This document shows positions 8,102 through 19,396 of a DNA stretch of 64,000 nt, piece by piece. Position numbers and translations under genes: made by a program. Position 1 is the first letter of the stretch. Every line of letters starts with the position of its first letter. Location of the stretch: the NCBI GenBank assembly GCA_022009995.1, contig CP091734.1:124001-188000 (forward strand). Direction: 5' to 3'. Under the pieces are notes generated by a model that was given only the letters and a program-made list of their open reading frames with translations, did not search any database and was not told the DNA's origin. This DNA comes from Clostridiales bacterium (lineage in GTDB: Bacteria > Bacillota > Clostridia > Christensenellales > CAG-917).

Positions 8102-11100
8102 TTAGCCGTAATAGTACCCGCCGAAATTCCATTTGGTATAAGTTTTCTTTTCGCTTGATTCGATATAGTCGATATCGATATCGCTGCCAGCGCCGCCCGC
8201 GCTTGACGATACGTCAAACGCCTGGAAGACCAGGTTTCCGATATTACTGCCTTTGACCGAAATATCTTTTGCGACAATTGTTGCCTGGTTGTTGTTTGAG
8301 TATGCGTTGGGCAGAATTCCCAAAAAGCCCGTGGAGTTGTTGACGTATTTACCGTTGGGAAGATACACAAACCCGTTGATATAACCGCCACGTCCCAGAA
8401 GCAACTGGTTGCCCATCGTCCCGATAATGCACAGATTGCCGCTTTCAACGGTGTTGACTTCTTTTGCCGCAAGTTTAAGGCTGCTTTCGTTTTCACCGTT
8501 CATCGTATAAGAACCCGAATAGGTGGTGTAGAAGCCCGAGTAGAAATGCGTGCCGAGCATCGAGTCACTTCTGTCCGCCGAGTCGTCGTTGATACCGCCG
8601 CCCATGTTGACGCTGAGCTTATATGCGTTTGCATTGATGGAAGTGTCGCCGACAAGCATAATATAGGCGTTGTGTGTGCCCTTAACGCGCCAGCTGCATT
8701 TTCTGAACTCAATGCCCGCTTGAAGTTCGTAATCGCCCTTGCCTTCGCCGACCAGCGTGTACTCGTCGCCGTTTCACGTATGAACCTTTCTCCCCTTTTT
8801 CGACATTGACTTTGATATATTTCGAAGGCGCGTTGATATAAACGTAGACGTCTTTTTTGGTTGCGTCGATTGTGATATTCATACGTTTTGAATTGTTCAG
8901 TTGGTTAATCGAGGCGATTACGCCGTCATCTTTACTCGCGCCAAAGACAACGGCGGATTGACCTTCTAACCCGGTATTTATACCGCCGCCAGAACGACCA
9001 AAGTTGAAATACGTGTCTTCGGATATGGTATAGTCCACTTGCGTACGTATTCCGCTCATCGCGTTTTTGATATTGGTAAATACACCGCCTTGATCTCCGC
9101 CAATGGGATTTCCTTTGTCGTCATAAGTACAATACAGCGGATCCAAGCCGAAAGTATTGTCGCAAGTCAACGGCGTGACGTTGTTGTCGATGCTGTTTGT
9201 GAACCGTAAAACGCGCACGCTATTGTCGACGCTATCGCTGTTGTAAATCGCATAAAACTTATTGTCGGAGCCAATACTAGTAAGCTTGTGTCTGATGTAC
9301 GTCCATACATTATTGATATTTTTCTCTTTCCAACTAATTTCTATCCCGAGAAATTCAACAAGACCATTTATGTTCGCAAGATTATTAATGTCATAGAAGT
9401 TAGTTCTACCCCTAGGATCGATTGGCTTTTTTTCTAACATTTTATTAAGCTCGTCGATAGAAATTTTTTTACTTCCTTCATACAGTTCTTTCAATATTAA
9501 ATAATCCTGTTTAAGCTCCATTAACGGGTTCAGTGATGTATCCTGTACTTCACTTACCTGGTTGTATTCGTTGACCTTGATTTTTTTGTCGTCGATTAGT
9601 TTGCGCATATCATCTTCGGTGAGCTTATTTGTTTTAAGTATCGCGATTTTTGCAAACCCTTCGTCGATAATTTCCCTGAAAACCGCTGAAACGCTTGAAT
9701 TTTTGTCCGCGTTCGCATACCGCGCGTTGGATGAGCGCAGATACATTCCGTGGTCTTCGCCGCTGAACGCGCGCACGGATAAGAATGCGCTTTCGCCGAC
9801 TGTGGTTTCACTATCAGCAAAAATCATTTTATCAACTTTGACGTCTTTGCCCGTAATCGCCTTGAAACTGTTCTTGGCGCTAGTGCTTAAAAGTGCCAGC
9901 TGTTTGACGTTGGCATAATTTTCAACCACGTCTTTTATGTCATCATACGTTAAGACTATTTTCGGGTTATTATACTCAGCCTTGTTTTTATTCGTCGCAA
10001 TGATGCCTGTGGTTCCTAAGTTGTCGGCAAAGCTATACGTCCCTACATTAAGTGCACGTTTTCTGATTTCACCCTTTCTTCCGCCACCAACGGTAAAGTT
10101 AAAACCGAACGTACCATCACCGAAAACCTGAGCGATTGTATACCTTTCTTTAATTACTGTTCGTTTGTCCACATAATTCTTCACGACTGTTTTCAATGTA
10201 TTTTCATCGATTCCGTATAATCCGTCGCTGAATTTGAATTTGAATTTATTGTCTTTATTGTCTTCATTGTCTTTATTTTCCATTACCCGCTGAATTACTG
10301 CCTTTTCGTCATCAGTAAACCCGGCATCTTTCATAAATTTATCCAGTTCGTCGAGGTTGTAAGCTGTATATGGTTTCAGACTGTCTGAGTATTGATCAAC
10401 AATATAAAACTTTTTGTCCAAAAACTTATACAACACTCTGGGTACTAAAAGATATTCTGCTTGTTTTCCGTTCTCTTTTGTCCATTCAATTGTCCTGTCT
10501 GTATCCCCATGCCTTTCATAATCCGTGCATTTATAGTAGGCTAATGCGATAAGATCATATTTCAGGAAGACGCAGTCATTGCCTTTCTCGTCATCCTTAA
10601 TGCTGTACGTTAAGTCGGCATATCCCGTATATATGTTGTCGTTGTCGTCAAACTTCAAATATTTTTCTTTCAGTTCTTTAAGTGCCTTATCTTCGTCACA
10701 ACCATTGACTTTCATAATAAGATCAAGAAGACTATGCTCCTGATATTCGCTTGAAATCATCTCGCCAATGGTGTCGATTTTTTTCGCGCTCACGCCAGCT
10801 TCGCTTTTATAACCGAACGCGTTGATACCGACAGCCTCGATATTGCCGCTGCCTAAGTAAATCTCGTTTACTTTGAGAGTCCGATATTTTACAGTGAGCG
10901 CGGCTTTGTAAGATACGTCGTTTACCGTGCTGACCGAGGTCTCATCGATGTCCACGCGCGACTCCCGCACCAGTGAAGTGCTGTTAAGTTGGCGCTGTAC
11001 CTTTACTTTTTCTTCCGAGCCTTCTTTCTTTTCCGTATTTTCAATAAGCGACTTGTAAGCCCAGTTATAGATATAAAGATTGGAAGTTTCGCTGAATTCT

Positions 11101-13052
11101 ACGGGGCGATACTCTTTATGCACGCCGCCGTCTATTCCCTCCGCGGACAAGTAGCCGTCCCCTTTTAAGATATATCCGCTGTCGTTTATTGTTTTATCGA
11201 ATGCTCCTACCAAGGCGTTTTTCAAATTGCTTTGTCCGAAGTCTTTTAGCGCGGTTAAAAAGCTTTCGACTTTACTATTATCCGTAAAACTGTGCACAAA
11301 ATTATAAGTTAATAAATTTTTTCTATTGTATTCAAATCTGTAAGAACCGGTTGCATCGTAATTAAAGCTGCCTGCGTTTTTGTTCCAATTTTCACCGTCA
11401 AAACCAAGCAATGTTTTCAGACGCGAGAAGAAATTGGTGCTTTGGAAAGTTTCATTGTCAAAATAACGGTTGAAATTTGAACCGTTCATTCTTGTGAACA
11501 TGTCTTTATTGCCTGTGCTTTCGGACGTGAGAACAAGATTTTCGGGCGCAATAATCATGCGTCCCATGCAGAATATGTCGCCCCTCATCTTGGTTTTGTT
11601 GTAAGACACAGTGGCGTCTTCAACTTTATCACAATCTTCTTTCTTTGAAGCATCTATTTTACCTTTGCCGGTGCTGTCATAAATAGCCAGGTCATGATAT
11701 ATGTATTCGGTGCTGTGGCCTAATGCTTTCGGCGCATAAACCCAGTTATATCCATAGTTCACCCTGTCAAAGATAATATCGCCGCTGCAATATACGTTGC
11801 CGCCCTTCGGATACTGCATTATCATGTCTTCGGGTTTGCATTCGGACGTGGAATACATCGTCGCGCCGAGATATTGTTTGTTTCTGCTGTCTGTTGCATC
11901 CACCGGGCGTAATTCGCCGTTAACTCTTTCCCTGAGCGTTATCGTGACTTCTTCAACCGCGCCGTTCTCCGCCCAGTTTCTTGTCCAGAAATTGCATGTT
12001 TCGGCATTTCAGGCGCACGATCCATAAGGGTATAGTGCGAGACTTCGTCATAAACCTGCAACGGCAAAAAGTCGTCGTCGTCGCCGTTTTTGTATTTCAG
12101 ATACATCGCCTCGTTCACTTTGCCCTCTTGTTCGCGCTCTATGTATTCGCCGGTGCCAAGGATATCGAAGCCTGCAAAAGTCTTGTTGCCGATCGTGCTG
12201 TATTTGATATAGTTTTTGTTGTACGTTTTTTTGAAAAGCGCGGGAAGATTTACGCCAAGGTCAAGCCCGCGTATTGTAAGATTGCCGTCGCAATAGATAT
12301 TGCCCTGAACTTTTATAACGTTGTCGGCAGCGCCGATAATAAGGTCGCCGTTGGCAAAGATACTTCCCGTAAGACCTTCAAGAATAATCGGGTTAAAGTA
12401 TCGGGTGGTCATCTTCTTCACGGTTTCCCCGTTTACGACTTCTTCATCCCAACAGTTTATTGAAATATCGCCCTCGATTCTCTTGAAAACAAGGTCGTCG
12501 CGCTTTTTTTCACCGCCCAAGTCGTTGTTCGTTACCAAGGCGTTGCCGAACGTGTCTTTGAGTGTAACGTTTAACTGTCGTTTCTTTGTTATAAGTGAAG
12601 CTCACCGTTCTTTCTTGCGAGCCTTTTACGCCCCTTACGTCGACAAGCACGCTGTCAAGCGACGTCTTTACCTTTGAAGCGTTGGTAAGCGTGATGTAAA
12701 CTTTCACACCGTTGATTATTGTGAAATCGTCAAGTTTATCATCAAGATCGCCGTTGTTGAATTGGAGTTTGACGGGCTTATCTTGTTCAAGCTCAAAGGA
12801 ATTGCTTTCGATAAGTTTGCCGAGATATGTGGAGCTTTTCAGCGTTTCGGTCATTACGAGTGCTGCGTTGTACGCGCGTTCCTGCTGGGTGTCCGCAATG
12901 CTGTTCGAGAAGGAGGAAAGCGTCACAAAGAGCATAGAAGTGCCTACGACGATAATAATCGCCATAGTCATAAGTACCATAAGCATCGCGCTGCCGCGTT
13001 TTTTATTGTACCGCTTGTTAAACCTTTCTATATTTTTTAATAACGTCAGCAT
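8102..13052 (-). CDS. Giant PilX/GspK-like minor pilin, probable pilus-tip protein
   Basis: About 1650 aa across four reading segments. The N-terminus (KKRGSAMLMVLMTMAIIIVVG) is a prepilin-like leader with Gly before the hydrophobic helix and no Glu+5, as in PilX/GspK-type minor pilins. The huge remainder is extracellular. A G-[NDI]-[IV]-[YF]-C-x-G pattern recurs near residues 250 (GNIYCDGNL), 418 (GNVYCSGDI) and 490 (GDIFCMGRM), suggesting repeated beta strands with cysteines. Joins: near 12565 (GAAACG), near 12006 (CC for CCC) and near 8780 (GAAACG). GGAAGGAGGT precedes ATG 13052. It is far larger than usual minor pilins and may be a tip adhesin or a cap. The upstream neighbour is pilO and the downstream neighbours are pilin-like genes. 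Confidence 0.75.
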
Positions 13053-13199
13053 AATTGACCTCCTTCCGTCAATCGTACTTTTTTATTTTTCCCGTCTTAT
13101 CTTTGCGACTGCGCTTTCGCGCGTTTTCGTAACTTGTTGTTATATTATAATATAATATCCTTTATTTTAAGGTGCCGCTTCCGCACAAGTAATGTCGTG

Positions 13200-13773
13200 C
13201 TATTCGTTCAGAATGTACGTGATCGTCATCGAGAACGTGCCCGAAACGTTGTTTCCGTCCGGCGTCATCGAAAGATACGTCAGATTGAACGACTTCACTC
13301 GCGCGATCGCGTCCGTCACCTTGTAAAGCGTCTGCATGTTCGTCTTGTATGCGCTCGATATGGTGTAAACCTTTTTGGTGGACGTCGTGACGGGCCTGCC
13401 AAGGCTTATCTCAACGTTGAAACCAAGGTCGCCAAAGAACTTGTACAGCGTTTCCGCAATCGCCACAGAGTCCTGATGTCCGGGCATATTGCTGGGCAGA
13501 AGCTCCTCGTTAAGGTTGTTTGGTGCTGGTGAGTTGCTTGTACGCCGCCTCGTTTTGTCTGATTTCTTCAACGAGCTTGTTGTACCTTGCCGGGCTCACC
13601 GCGTCGGTTTGCTTTTTGACCTTCGCGATGTCGCCTTCGACCGTCTGCAACTCTTCCTGAGCGGTTTTTTTGTCGTTGTTTTTCGGCATGATGCCAAGTG
13701 TGTACGTGCCGCCTACAAGCAGGAACAGGATAAGTATGAAAATCAATACTTTTTCTTTTCTGTTAATCGTCAT
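13200..13773 (-). CDS. pilO: Pilus alignment protein, PilO-like
   Basis: About 190 aa: short cytoplasmic start, one membrane helix (residues 10-28), a coiled-coil stretch (to about 75) and a ferredoxin-fold-type periplasmic-side domain. PilO forms the PilM-PilN-PilO platform with the motor complex. The position after pilN and the topology fit, although sequence similarity in this family is weak. The two parts join near 13518, where AAAC should probably be AAAAAC, giving STKNNLNEELLPS. Confidence 0.75.
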
Positions 13774-13786
13774 TTTCCCGTCCTCC

Positions 13787-14459
13787 TTATTTGTCGCTGC
13801 CGCCGAAAAGTTTATCGTTCACGACGTCGAAACTTACCGAAAAATCGGTGGCGGTGTCCATCGACGGCTCGACGCCCTGAATATAGCCGATGCCGTTTTC
13901 CTTAATCGCCGAAACATAGTTTCGCATCGACTGGGAACCCTTGCCAGTAAGTTTTAACGTGATCCTGCCGTTGGTGAAAGTGAACTGCGTCACCTTGCAC
14001 TCCGTCTTTTGCGCGCTTGTGAAGATAATGTCGAAAATCGTGCCGGTAAGGTTTATCGCGGCGTCTGCTTCTTTCGACGTTGCCTGCGCGCCCGCAAGTG
14101 CGTTTGCAACGCGCGTTGCGACTTCCGTCAACGACTCGTATTGGTAAATCGTGTTGCCGTATTTGTCGGTGCCTTTCGTCACGGGGTTGCCGTTTGTCAA
14201 GCATCACCGTGAAGTTTTTGAACTTGTCTTCGTTCTTGGCAAGCGTGTTTTTCTGATTGGTGAGTTCCGTCTTGGCGGATTCAAGTTCGGACACGGCAGT
14301 GTTGTACTGCGAACGCGCCACAAGATACCACCCGACCATCGCGCATGCCACCACGACGACCGTAACGACAAGAATAAACTCAAACGAGGTGCTTTGCCCC
14401 GATTTTCCCATCGCCTTTTGCGCGGCGATAAAATCTATGTTTCTCTTTCTCTTTGCCAT
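13787..14459 (-). CDS. pilN: Pilus alignment protein, PilN-like
   Basis: About 224 aa with a cytoplasmic tail, a membrane helix (residues 28-50), a coiled coil (ELESAKTELTNQKNTL) and a C-terminal alpha/beta domain. The second part is joined near 14202, where CAAACGG should probably be CAAAAACGG, restoring LDKNGNPVTKGTDKYGNT. It sits between pilM and pilO in the usual order. Confidence 0.78.
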
Positions 14460-14470
14460 AATCCACCTCG

Positions 14471-15461
14471 TTATTTGAGCATTGTGCCGATAAGCGGTGC
14501 AAGCGCGTTGAAATCAAGCTGCTCGACGCCCGATACGCTTTCGGGTACGGGAAGCATCTTGACGTTAAGCCCCATGAAACCGTAAAGGTCGCTTTCAACC
14601 GACTGGAACCTGTCAAGGTCGCCCGTGATAAACACGTCGTCGAATTTGTAATCGGTATATTTCGAGCGGAAGAACTGAATCGCCTCGCTCACGATGCCGG
14701 AAAGTCGTTGATGAAAAACGCCATTTCGTTCGCATAGTTTTCGTTGGGCATCGAATAAATGGGTTTCGACAGAGAGAAGACGTGCTTGTAATCCGCGAAA
14801 AGATACGACGTAATCGTCGTCATGCGATAGTCGACAAGCACGAAATATTGCGGCAGGTCTTCTTTCATAAAATCGACGAGTTTCGACAGCGCGCTTTGCG
14901 AAATATCGATTGCCGTAAGTTTCATGCCGACTTCGCGGCAGCACTTTTTCAGGTTTCGATGACAAGGTTGTCTATGTACGTGATCATAAGACGCGCTTTT
15001 TTCGCTTTCTTTTTCTTTTCGCTCTTCTCTTCCTGTTCTTCCTCGCCCTCTTCGGGGGAGTTCAAAGCGGCTTCCTGCATCTCTTCGTCGGGATCTTCGA
15101 TATTTCTGTCGATCTCGACAAAGTCGACGGTGTGGCTTTCCGCAAGTTTTTTATCCGTGAAAAGTTCCGCCGAAATTATCGGATACAGAATCGACGGCTT
15201 TGCGTAAGGCAAAATCATCTCGCGGAACGGTATCTTGTTGTTTTCAAGGACGAATTTCGCCGCTTTCGACTTGATATCGTTTTTGCGGATCATATCGAGC
15301 ATCGCTTCGGTAAGTTGAAGGTCGATATTGGTTGCGCTCGGGTCGTTCAGAAATTCACTGGGGAAATCCATATCGTAAAATTCTTTCACGGTGATTCTCT
15401 TTCCGCCCGCCGTCGCAAACATCGCTTTGAGTTTGTCGTTGTTCAAGTAGTAGTAAATCAT
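14471..15461 (-). CDS. pilM: Type IV pilus actin-like protein PilM
   Basis: About 330 aa, cytoplasmic. The C-terminal half is recognisably PilM-like: KKCCREVGMKLTAIDISQSAL, then VLVDYR and FITGDLDRF, segments of the actin-like ATPase fold. Two joins are needed: near 14957 (CC for CCC, giving IETLKKCCREVG) and near 14700 (a missing C or G, giving NDFPGIVSEAIQ). A very acidic then basic insertion (residues about 130-160, Glu-rich followed by KKKKAKKA) is unusual for PilM. The protein should recruit PilN to the membrane platform. Confidence 0.82.
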
Positions 15462-15483
15462 AATTTTGCTCCAAATCTACCCT

Positions 15484-16686
15484 TTATTCGGTATCCGTGC
15501 CTATCGAGTCGTACATCGAGAACATAGGCATAAGTATTGCGATAAGTATTACGCCGATGACAACCGCCATTACAACCATAAGGGCGGGGTTTATCATTGC
15601 GGTAAGACTCTTGATTGCAGTGTCCGCTTCGTCTTCGAAATAAGCGGCGGTCTGCCCGAGAACCTCGTCCAGAGAACCGGATTCTTCACCGACGAATATC
15701 ATTGTCGTAAGCAGCGGATCGAATGCGTCGACCGTCTGCAACGCGGCGGATATCGACTCGCCCCTGCGGATTGCTTCGACAGCGTCGTCGATCTGCCTTG
15801 ATACGTAAGTGTTGTCCATCATCTCCGACACCATCGTCAGCGCGTCGAGAAGATGTACGCCCGAACTCGTCAGCGTGCAAAGCGAGCTTGCAAAACGCGA
15901 CGTATAAATCATTTTTTGCAATTTTCCGATGCCCGGCATTTTGACTTTCATTTTGGAAACGAAAAGGTCAACCGCCTCGATTCGTTTAACGATCGGGATG
16001 AAAATAATAAGCGAGGCGACGATGCCGATAATCAGTATGTAGTCCTTCATAATGAAGTCCTTGATTTTCAGCAGGATTTTCGTGACCAGCGGCAACTTAT
16101 CTTCGGACACCATCGAAATCATCTTCGGCATAATCCAGACAAGCAAAACCACAACGACGACAAGACAAATCGCCATAACGATTTTCGGATACGACGTTGC
16201 CGATTTGATTTGCCCTCTTCTCTTTTTTTCCTTTTCGTAATAGTCCGCCATTCGGATAAGAGTCTCTTCCAGTTTACCGCTCATTTCGCCCGCCTTGACC
16301 ATGCTCACGAGAAGGTTGGGGAATACGCCCGGAAGCGCACCCATCGACTCCGCAAGAGAGTTACCTTTCTGAACCTCTTCAAACAATGCGGCAAGCACGT
16401 TTTTGAGTTTCGGTTTCTCGGTGCGTTCGTAAAGCATTTCCAGCGACTTAATAAGAGGCAAGCCGGCGTTCAGCATCGACGCGAGCTGTCGGCAAAACTG
16501 CAACACCAGCGCGGTGTCGAGTTTTGAAAGTTTGCTTGCGTCGCCCTTTCCCGTGGCATGGACGTAATAGCATTTCAGACCGCGCGACGAAATGACCTGA
16601 TTGAAGTCGTCTTCGCTCGTGGCGGTGATCGTGCCGCTTACGCGTTTTCCTTCCGGCGAAAGTGCCTTGTAAGAATACTTGTACAT
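15484..16686 (-). CDS. pilC: Type IV pilus inner-membrane platform protein PilC/GspF
   Basis: A 400-aa intact protein with two GspF domains (about 55-180 and 265-390), each followed by membrane helices, and conserved segments such as FCRQLASMLNAGLPL, LVSMVKAGEMSGKLEETL and FVGEESGSLDEVL. It forms the rotary platform acted on by PilB. The start at 16686 (MYKYSYKALSPEG) is typical for the family and has GAGGT upstream; an alternative TTG four codons earlier is less likely. First gene of the operon. Confidence 0.94.
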   Translation of the reverse strand: MYKYSYKALSPEGKRVSGTITATSEDDFNQVISSRGLKCYYVHATGKGDASKLSKLDTALVLQFCRQLASMLNAGLPLIKSLEMLYERTEKPKLKNVLAALFEEVQKGNSLAESMGALPGVFPNLLVSMVKAGEMSGKLEETLIRMADYYEKEKKRRGQIKSATSYPKIVMAICLVVVVVLLVWIMPKMISMVSEDKLPLVTKILLKIKDFIMKDYILIIGIVASLIIFIPIVKRIEAVDLFVSKMKVKMPGIGKLQKMIYTSRFASSLCTLTSSGVHLLDALTMVSEMMDNTYVSRQIDDAVEAIRRGESISAALQTVDAFDPLLTTMIFVGEESGSLDEVLGQTAAYFEDEADTAIKSLTAMINPALMVVMAVVIGVILIAILMPMFSMYDSIGTDTE

Positions 16687-16738
16687 ATTACCTCGCAATT
16701 ATTTTTGTCAAAACAAAAAAATATTCTTTTGTTAATTT

Positions 16739-16767
16739 ATTATAACATACGACTTGTTAAAATTCAA
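16739..16767 (-). promoter_or_regulatory. Promoter of the pilus operon
   Basis: On the minus strand: TTGAAT (16762-16767), 17 bases, TATAAT (16739-16744), about 50 bases before pilC. Confidence 0.75.
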
Positions 16768-17128
16768 CATTAAAAAAAATTTCGGCGCAAAATATCGCAA
16801 AAACATAAAAAAATCAGGCGGAATTACGGCGGTTTAAGGTATTTTTCAAATTTTTTGGAAAATTATTTTGATTTTTTCGGCACGGGTTTTCAACACTTTC
16901 GTACGAAATTATACAGTCGTACAATAAAATTCCGCCGTGCGTTTGCTTTCCGGATTTTTCAAAAAACCGACGTTTTTTCGTAAAAATTCGTCAAAAATAC
17001 GCAATTTTTTATGTGCAAAATAATATACTTTATCGTTCGTTTTTGCATTATAAAGTCGCTTTTGTGTCGGTCAAAAAAAATTCCGCCGTGCAAATTCATT
17101 ATTTTTTCCGACGCGACCGAAAAAAGCA
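16768..17128. other. AT-rich divergent intergenic region
   Basis: No gene seen. The sequence AATTCCGCCGTGC occurs near 16927 and again near 17090, and a GAATTACGGCGG variant occurs near 16820. These could be regulator sites or chance; I see no further structure. Confidence 0.5.
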
Positions 17129-17157
17129 TTGACAATATTTTTTTCCTTTATTATAAT
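17129..17157 (+). promoter_or_regulatory. Consensus promoter of the E/P/A-rich membrane protein
   Basis: TTGACA, 17 bases, TATAAT: a perfect match to the housekeeping consensus. Confidence 0.9.
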
Positions 17158-17206
17158 TTATGATACAAAACACATATTTTCGCTCAAAATTTTAAGGAGA
17201 TATATT

Positions 17207-18676
17207 ATGGCAACAAAAAAGAAAGTCAATGTCGACGACGCTTTGGAAACGGCCGAAAACGTGACGGAAACCGTTACCGAAAACGTGGCGGAAAGCACGA
17301 CGGAAAATGCTGAAATCGCCGCGGACGAAACGCCTTCCGTAAATCACGAAACCGTTGACGAAACCGAAAAAGCAAAGCAGCCTCTGAGTCTCGAAGACGC
17401 CCTTGCCGCGGCTGAATTTGCGGCAGGTCAGTATGAGTCTTTCGCCGCCGAAGAAAAGGCGGAAAAAGAAAGCGACACCCCGTCCGAACCGGAACCTGCG
17501 GCGGACGAATTGCCCGAAATCGGCGCGGCAACTTTCGATCCTTCGATGTTCGACGAAGGCGAAATCACGATGTCGGAAACCCCTGCGGAACCCACCGAGG
17601 AACCCGCTGTCGAAGCAGCCGAAACTCCTGTCGAAACAGCCGAAATCCCCGTTGAAGAAAGTGTGCCCGAAGCGGTCCCGGAAGTGACTGAAAACGTTGA
17701 ATCCGAGGCAGTCCCCCTGCCCGATTTGTCGGAAGAACGCCCTGTTATGGGCGGCGAAACGCCTGTTGAAAAGGTTGAAAAAACCGAAAAACAAGCCGCG
17801 AAAAAACCGTCAAAACCGCGCGAGAAAAAAGCCGCTACGGCAAAAAAAGCGGCGGAAGAATCCGCACCTGCAACCGAAGAAAAACAGGAAGAAACGCCCG
17901 CGGAAGAAACGCCCGCAGCCGTTACCGAAAATGAAGAACAGCCGGTGACGGAAGACAAAAAAGTCGTTGCGAAAAAAGGCAAACCCGACAAAAAATCGAA
18001 GGATAAAGCCGCCGACGCGGAAGCGGAAAAACCCAAAAAGGAAGAACTTACGCTCGCGCAGCGTTCCGAAAGGTTGAGAGCGAAACTTTCGCCCGAAAAG
18101 AACTTCCGTCTGCTGAAAATTCTCATCATCGTTTTGTCGGTAATTTGCGCCGCCATCTCCGCATACGTTTATATTTTCGTGATTTACGACAAGACGACAC
18201 CCTTGTCGATTGCGAAATTCGTGCCGATAATCCCGTTCATCGCGCAACTTCTGTTGCTTCTCATCACGTTACTCACGGCAGGCACGTCAAAGAGAAGACC
18301 TATCGGCGCCGCGCTGAAAGAAAATATACAGATTAAGCAGGAAGTCAAAGAAAAGGAAAAGGACGAAAAGATTTCCAAGGAAATCAGCGATCACCTTCTT
18401 GAACCCGAAGTCGCGCTCAATACTACCAAAAGAACGGTGGAACTTTCCAGTTTCCAGATTGACAACTTCTATAAGAAGAATATCGAAGAAATCAACGGAA
18501 AATACTACATGCAGGTCGCGAAATTCGACGACAGCGTCAAAGTTTTCAACGCCTTGGGCGCAACCGATATGGAATTGTGCGCGGTGAATATGGTCGGCAG
18601 TGCGAAATTCGACGAGATTCTCAATCAACCCCGTACGAAAACCCTGTCTTCGCAGGAACTTGCGACGTATTTATGA
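17207..18676 (+). CDS. Unknown membrane protein with long Glu/Pro/Ala/Lys-rich N-terminal region
   Basis: A 489-aa protein not recognised as a known family. Residues 1-310 are low-complexity: first acidic with Thr/Val/Glu/Pro (many ETPVE-type units), then mixed KKxAxxEE blocks, then a Lys-rich stretch. Two hydrophobic helices follow at about residues 325-345 and 355-380, then a charged 'KEKEKDEKISKE' segment and a small alpha/beta domain to the end. The start at 17207 is set by AAGGAGA and the promoter at 17129. It overlaps the next gene (ATGA), so the two are co-translated. Both ends are probably cytoplasmic, with a disordered, highly charged arm; a scaffold or envelope role is possible. Confidence 0.75.
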   Translation: MATKKKVNVDDALETAENVTETVTENVAESTTENAEIAADETPSVNHETVDETEKAKQPLSLEDALAAAEFAAGQYESFAAEEKAEKESDTPSEPEPAADELPEIGAATFDPSMFDEGEITMSETPAEPTEEPAVEAAETPVETAEIPVEESVPEAVPEVTENVESEAVPLPDLSEERPVMGGETPVEKVEKTEKQAAKKPSKPREKKAATAKKAAEESAPATEEKQEETPAEETPAAVTENEEQPVTEDKKVVAKKGKPDKKSKDKAADAEAEKPKKEELTLAQRSERLRAKLSPEKNFRLLKILIIVLSVICAAISAYVYIFVIYDKTTPLSIAKFVPIIPFIAQLLLLLITLLTAGTSKRRPIGAALKENIQIKQEVKEKEKDEKISKEISDHLLEPEVALNTTKRTVELSSFQIDNFYKKNIEEINGKYYMQVAKFDDSVKVFNALGATDMELCAVNMVGSAKFDEILNQPRTKTLSSQELATYL

Positions 18677-19312
18677 GCAAACCCAACGTTTTCACCATCA
18701 AAAAACGCGGCGCGCTTGACTGGACGTTCAAATACAGCAGCAAATCTTTCGGTATTATCCGTGAAAACGACGACAGTTACAAGGTTTCCATCAAGTGCTA
18801 TCCCGACGCCGCGCAACGCATCAACGACGTCTATAAAGCCCTTGAAGACAGCAACTTCCCCAGCGGTCCGTTGTGGTATTGCTTCAACGAATTGAGAAAC
18901 CTGCCCCCGCGCGTATGCAAATGGCTTGTCGATACGTCCTGCCAGATTTCGCAATTCCAGCAAATCAAGACGGATAAACTCAAAGACACCATCAAAACGG
19001 CGAAAGATTACGATATCGATATCGAGGATATCCGCACGAAGTTCCAGGCGGGCGAAAGTGCTGAAATTCCCGAAGTTCACGATGATTTTCTCAAAGGGTA
19101 ACGACGCGGATATGACGACCTATCTCACGCGCGAATGCGAAGGCGTCGACGCTTCCGCCTATACGAAGGAATACTACTACAAGTTCGCGGACGGCGTAAA
19201 TTCGGTCAGCATTCTCTGCCCGACGAAAGGTCTTTCCGAAGACGTCATCATCGCAATTTTCGACGAAATCGAAAAATCGCGAAATAGTTTTTCACAACGA
19301 AAAGCGGGTTAA
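18673..19312 (+). CDS. Unknown cytoplasmic protein, probably one gene with a frameshift
   Basis: The first part (18673-19101) encodes a 142-aa protein that overlaps the stop of the upstream gene by ATGA. The second part (about 19100-19312) encodes a further 70 residues (MTTYLTRECEGVDASAYTKEYYYKF...). They join if the G-run at 19095-19098 is miscounted (DFLKG-NDADMTT). Otherwise the second is a separate small gene with a poor ribosome site. The end is also uncertain: one more A at 19272-19276 gives a stop at 19285-19287, just before the terminator, instead of reading through the hairpin to 19312. No family is recognised. Conserved-looking features are a WYCFNELRNLPP segment and a helical KTDKLKDTIKTAKDYD stretch. 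Confidence 0.6.
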
Positions 19313-19340
19313 GTCTGACTTAACCCGCTTATTTTTTTGT
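19300..19340. terminator. Bidirectional terminator
   Basis: AGCGGGTTAAG, a 5-base loop, then CTTAACCCGCT, with T-rich sequence on both sides. It separates the convergent plus-strand pair and the CDF gene. Confidence 0.9.
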
Positions 19341-19396
19341 CGTTTTTTTGTTTGTAATTGCCCGGAACCCTTTCGGGCGCGACGGCGTAAGAACCC

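Noticed and set aside
17428..18156. Ser/Ala/Phe-rich minus-strand open frame
   Set aside because: It is a shadow of the low-complexity gene at 17207; it has no ribosome site and no family pattern.
18926..19312. Independent small gene starting at ATG 18926
   Set aside because: Its first part lies in another frame of the upstream gene; only the part after about 19100 looks real, probably as the end of that gene.
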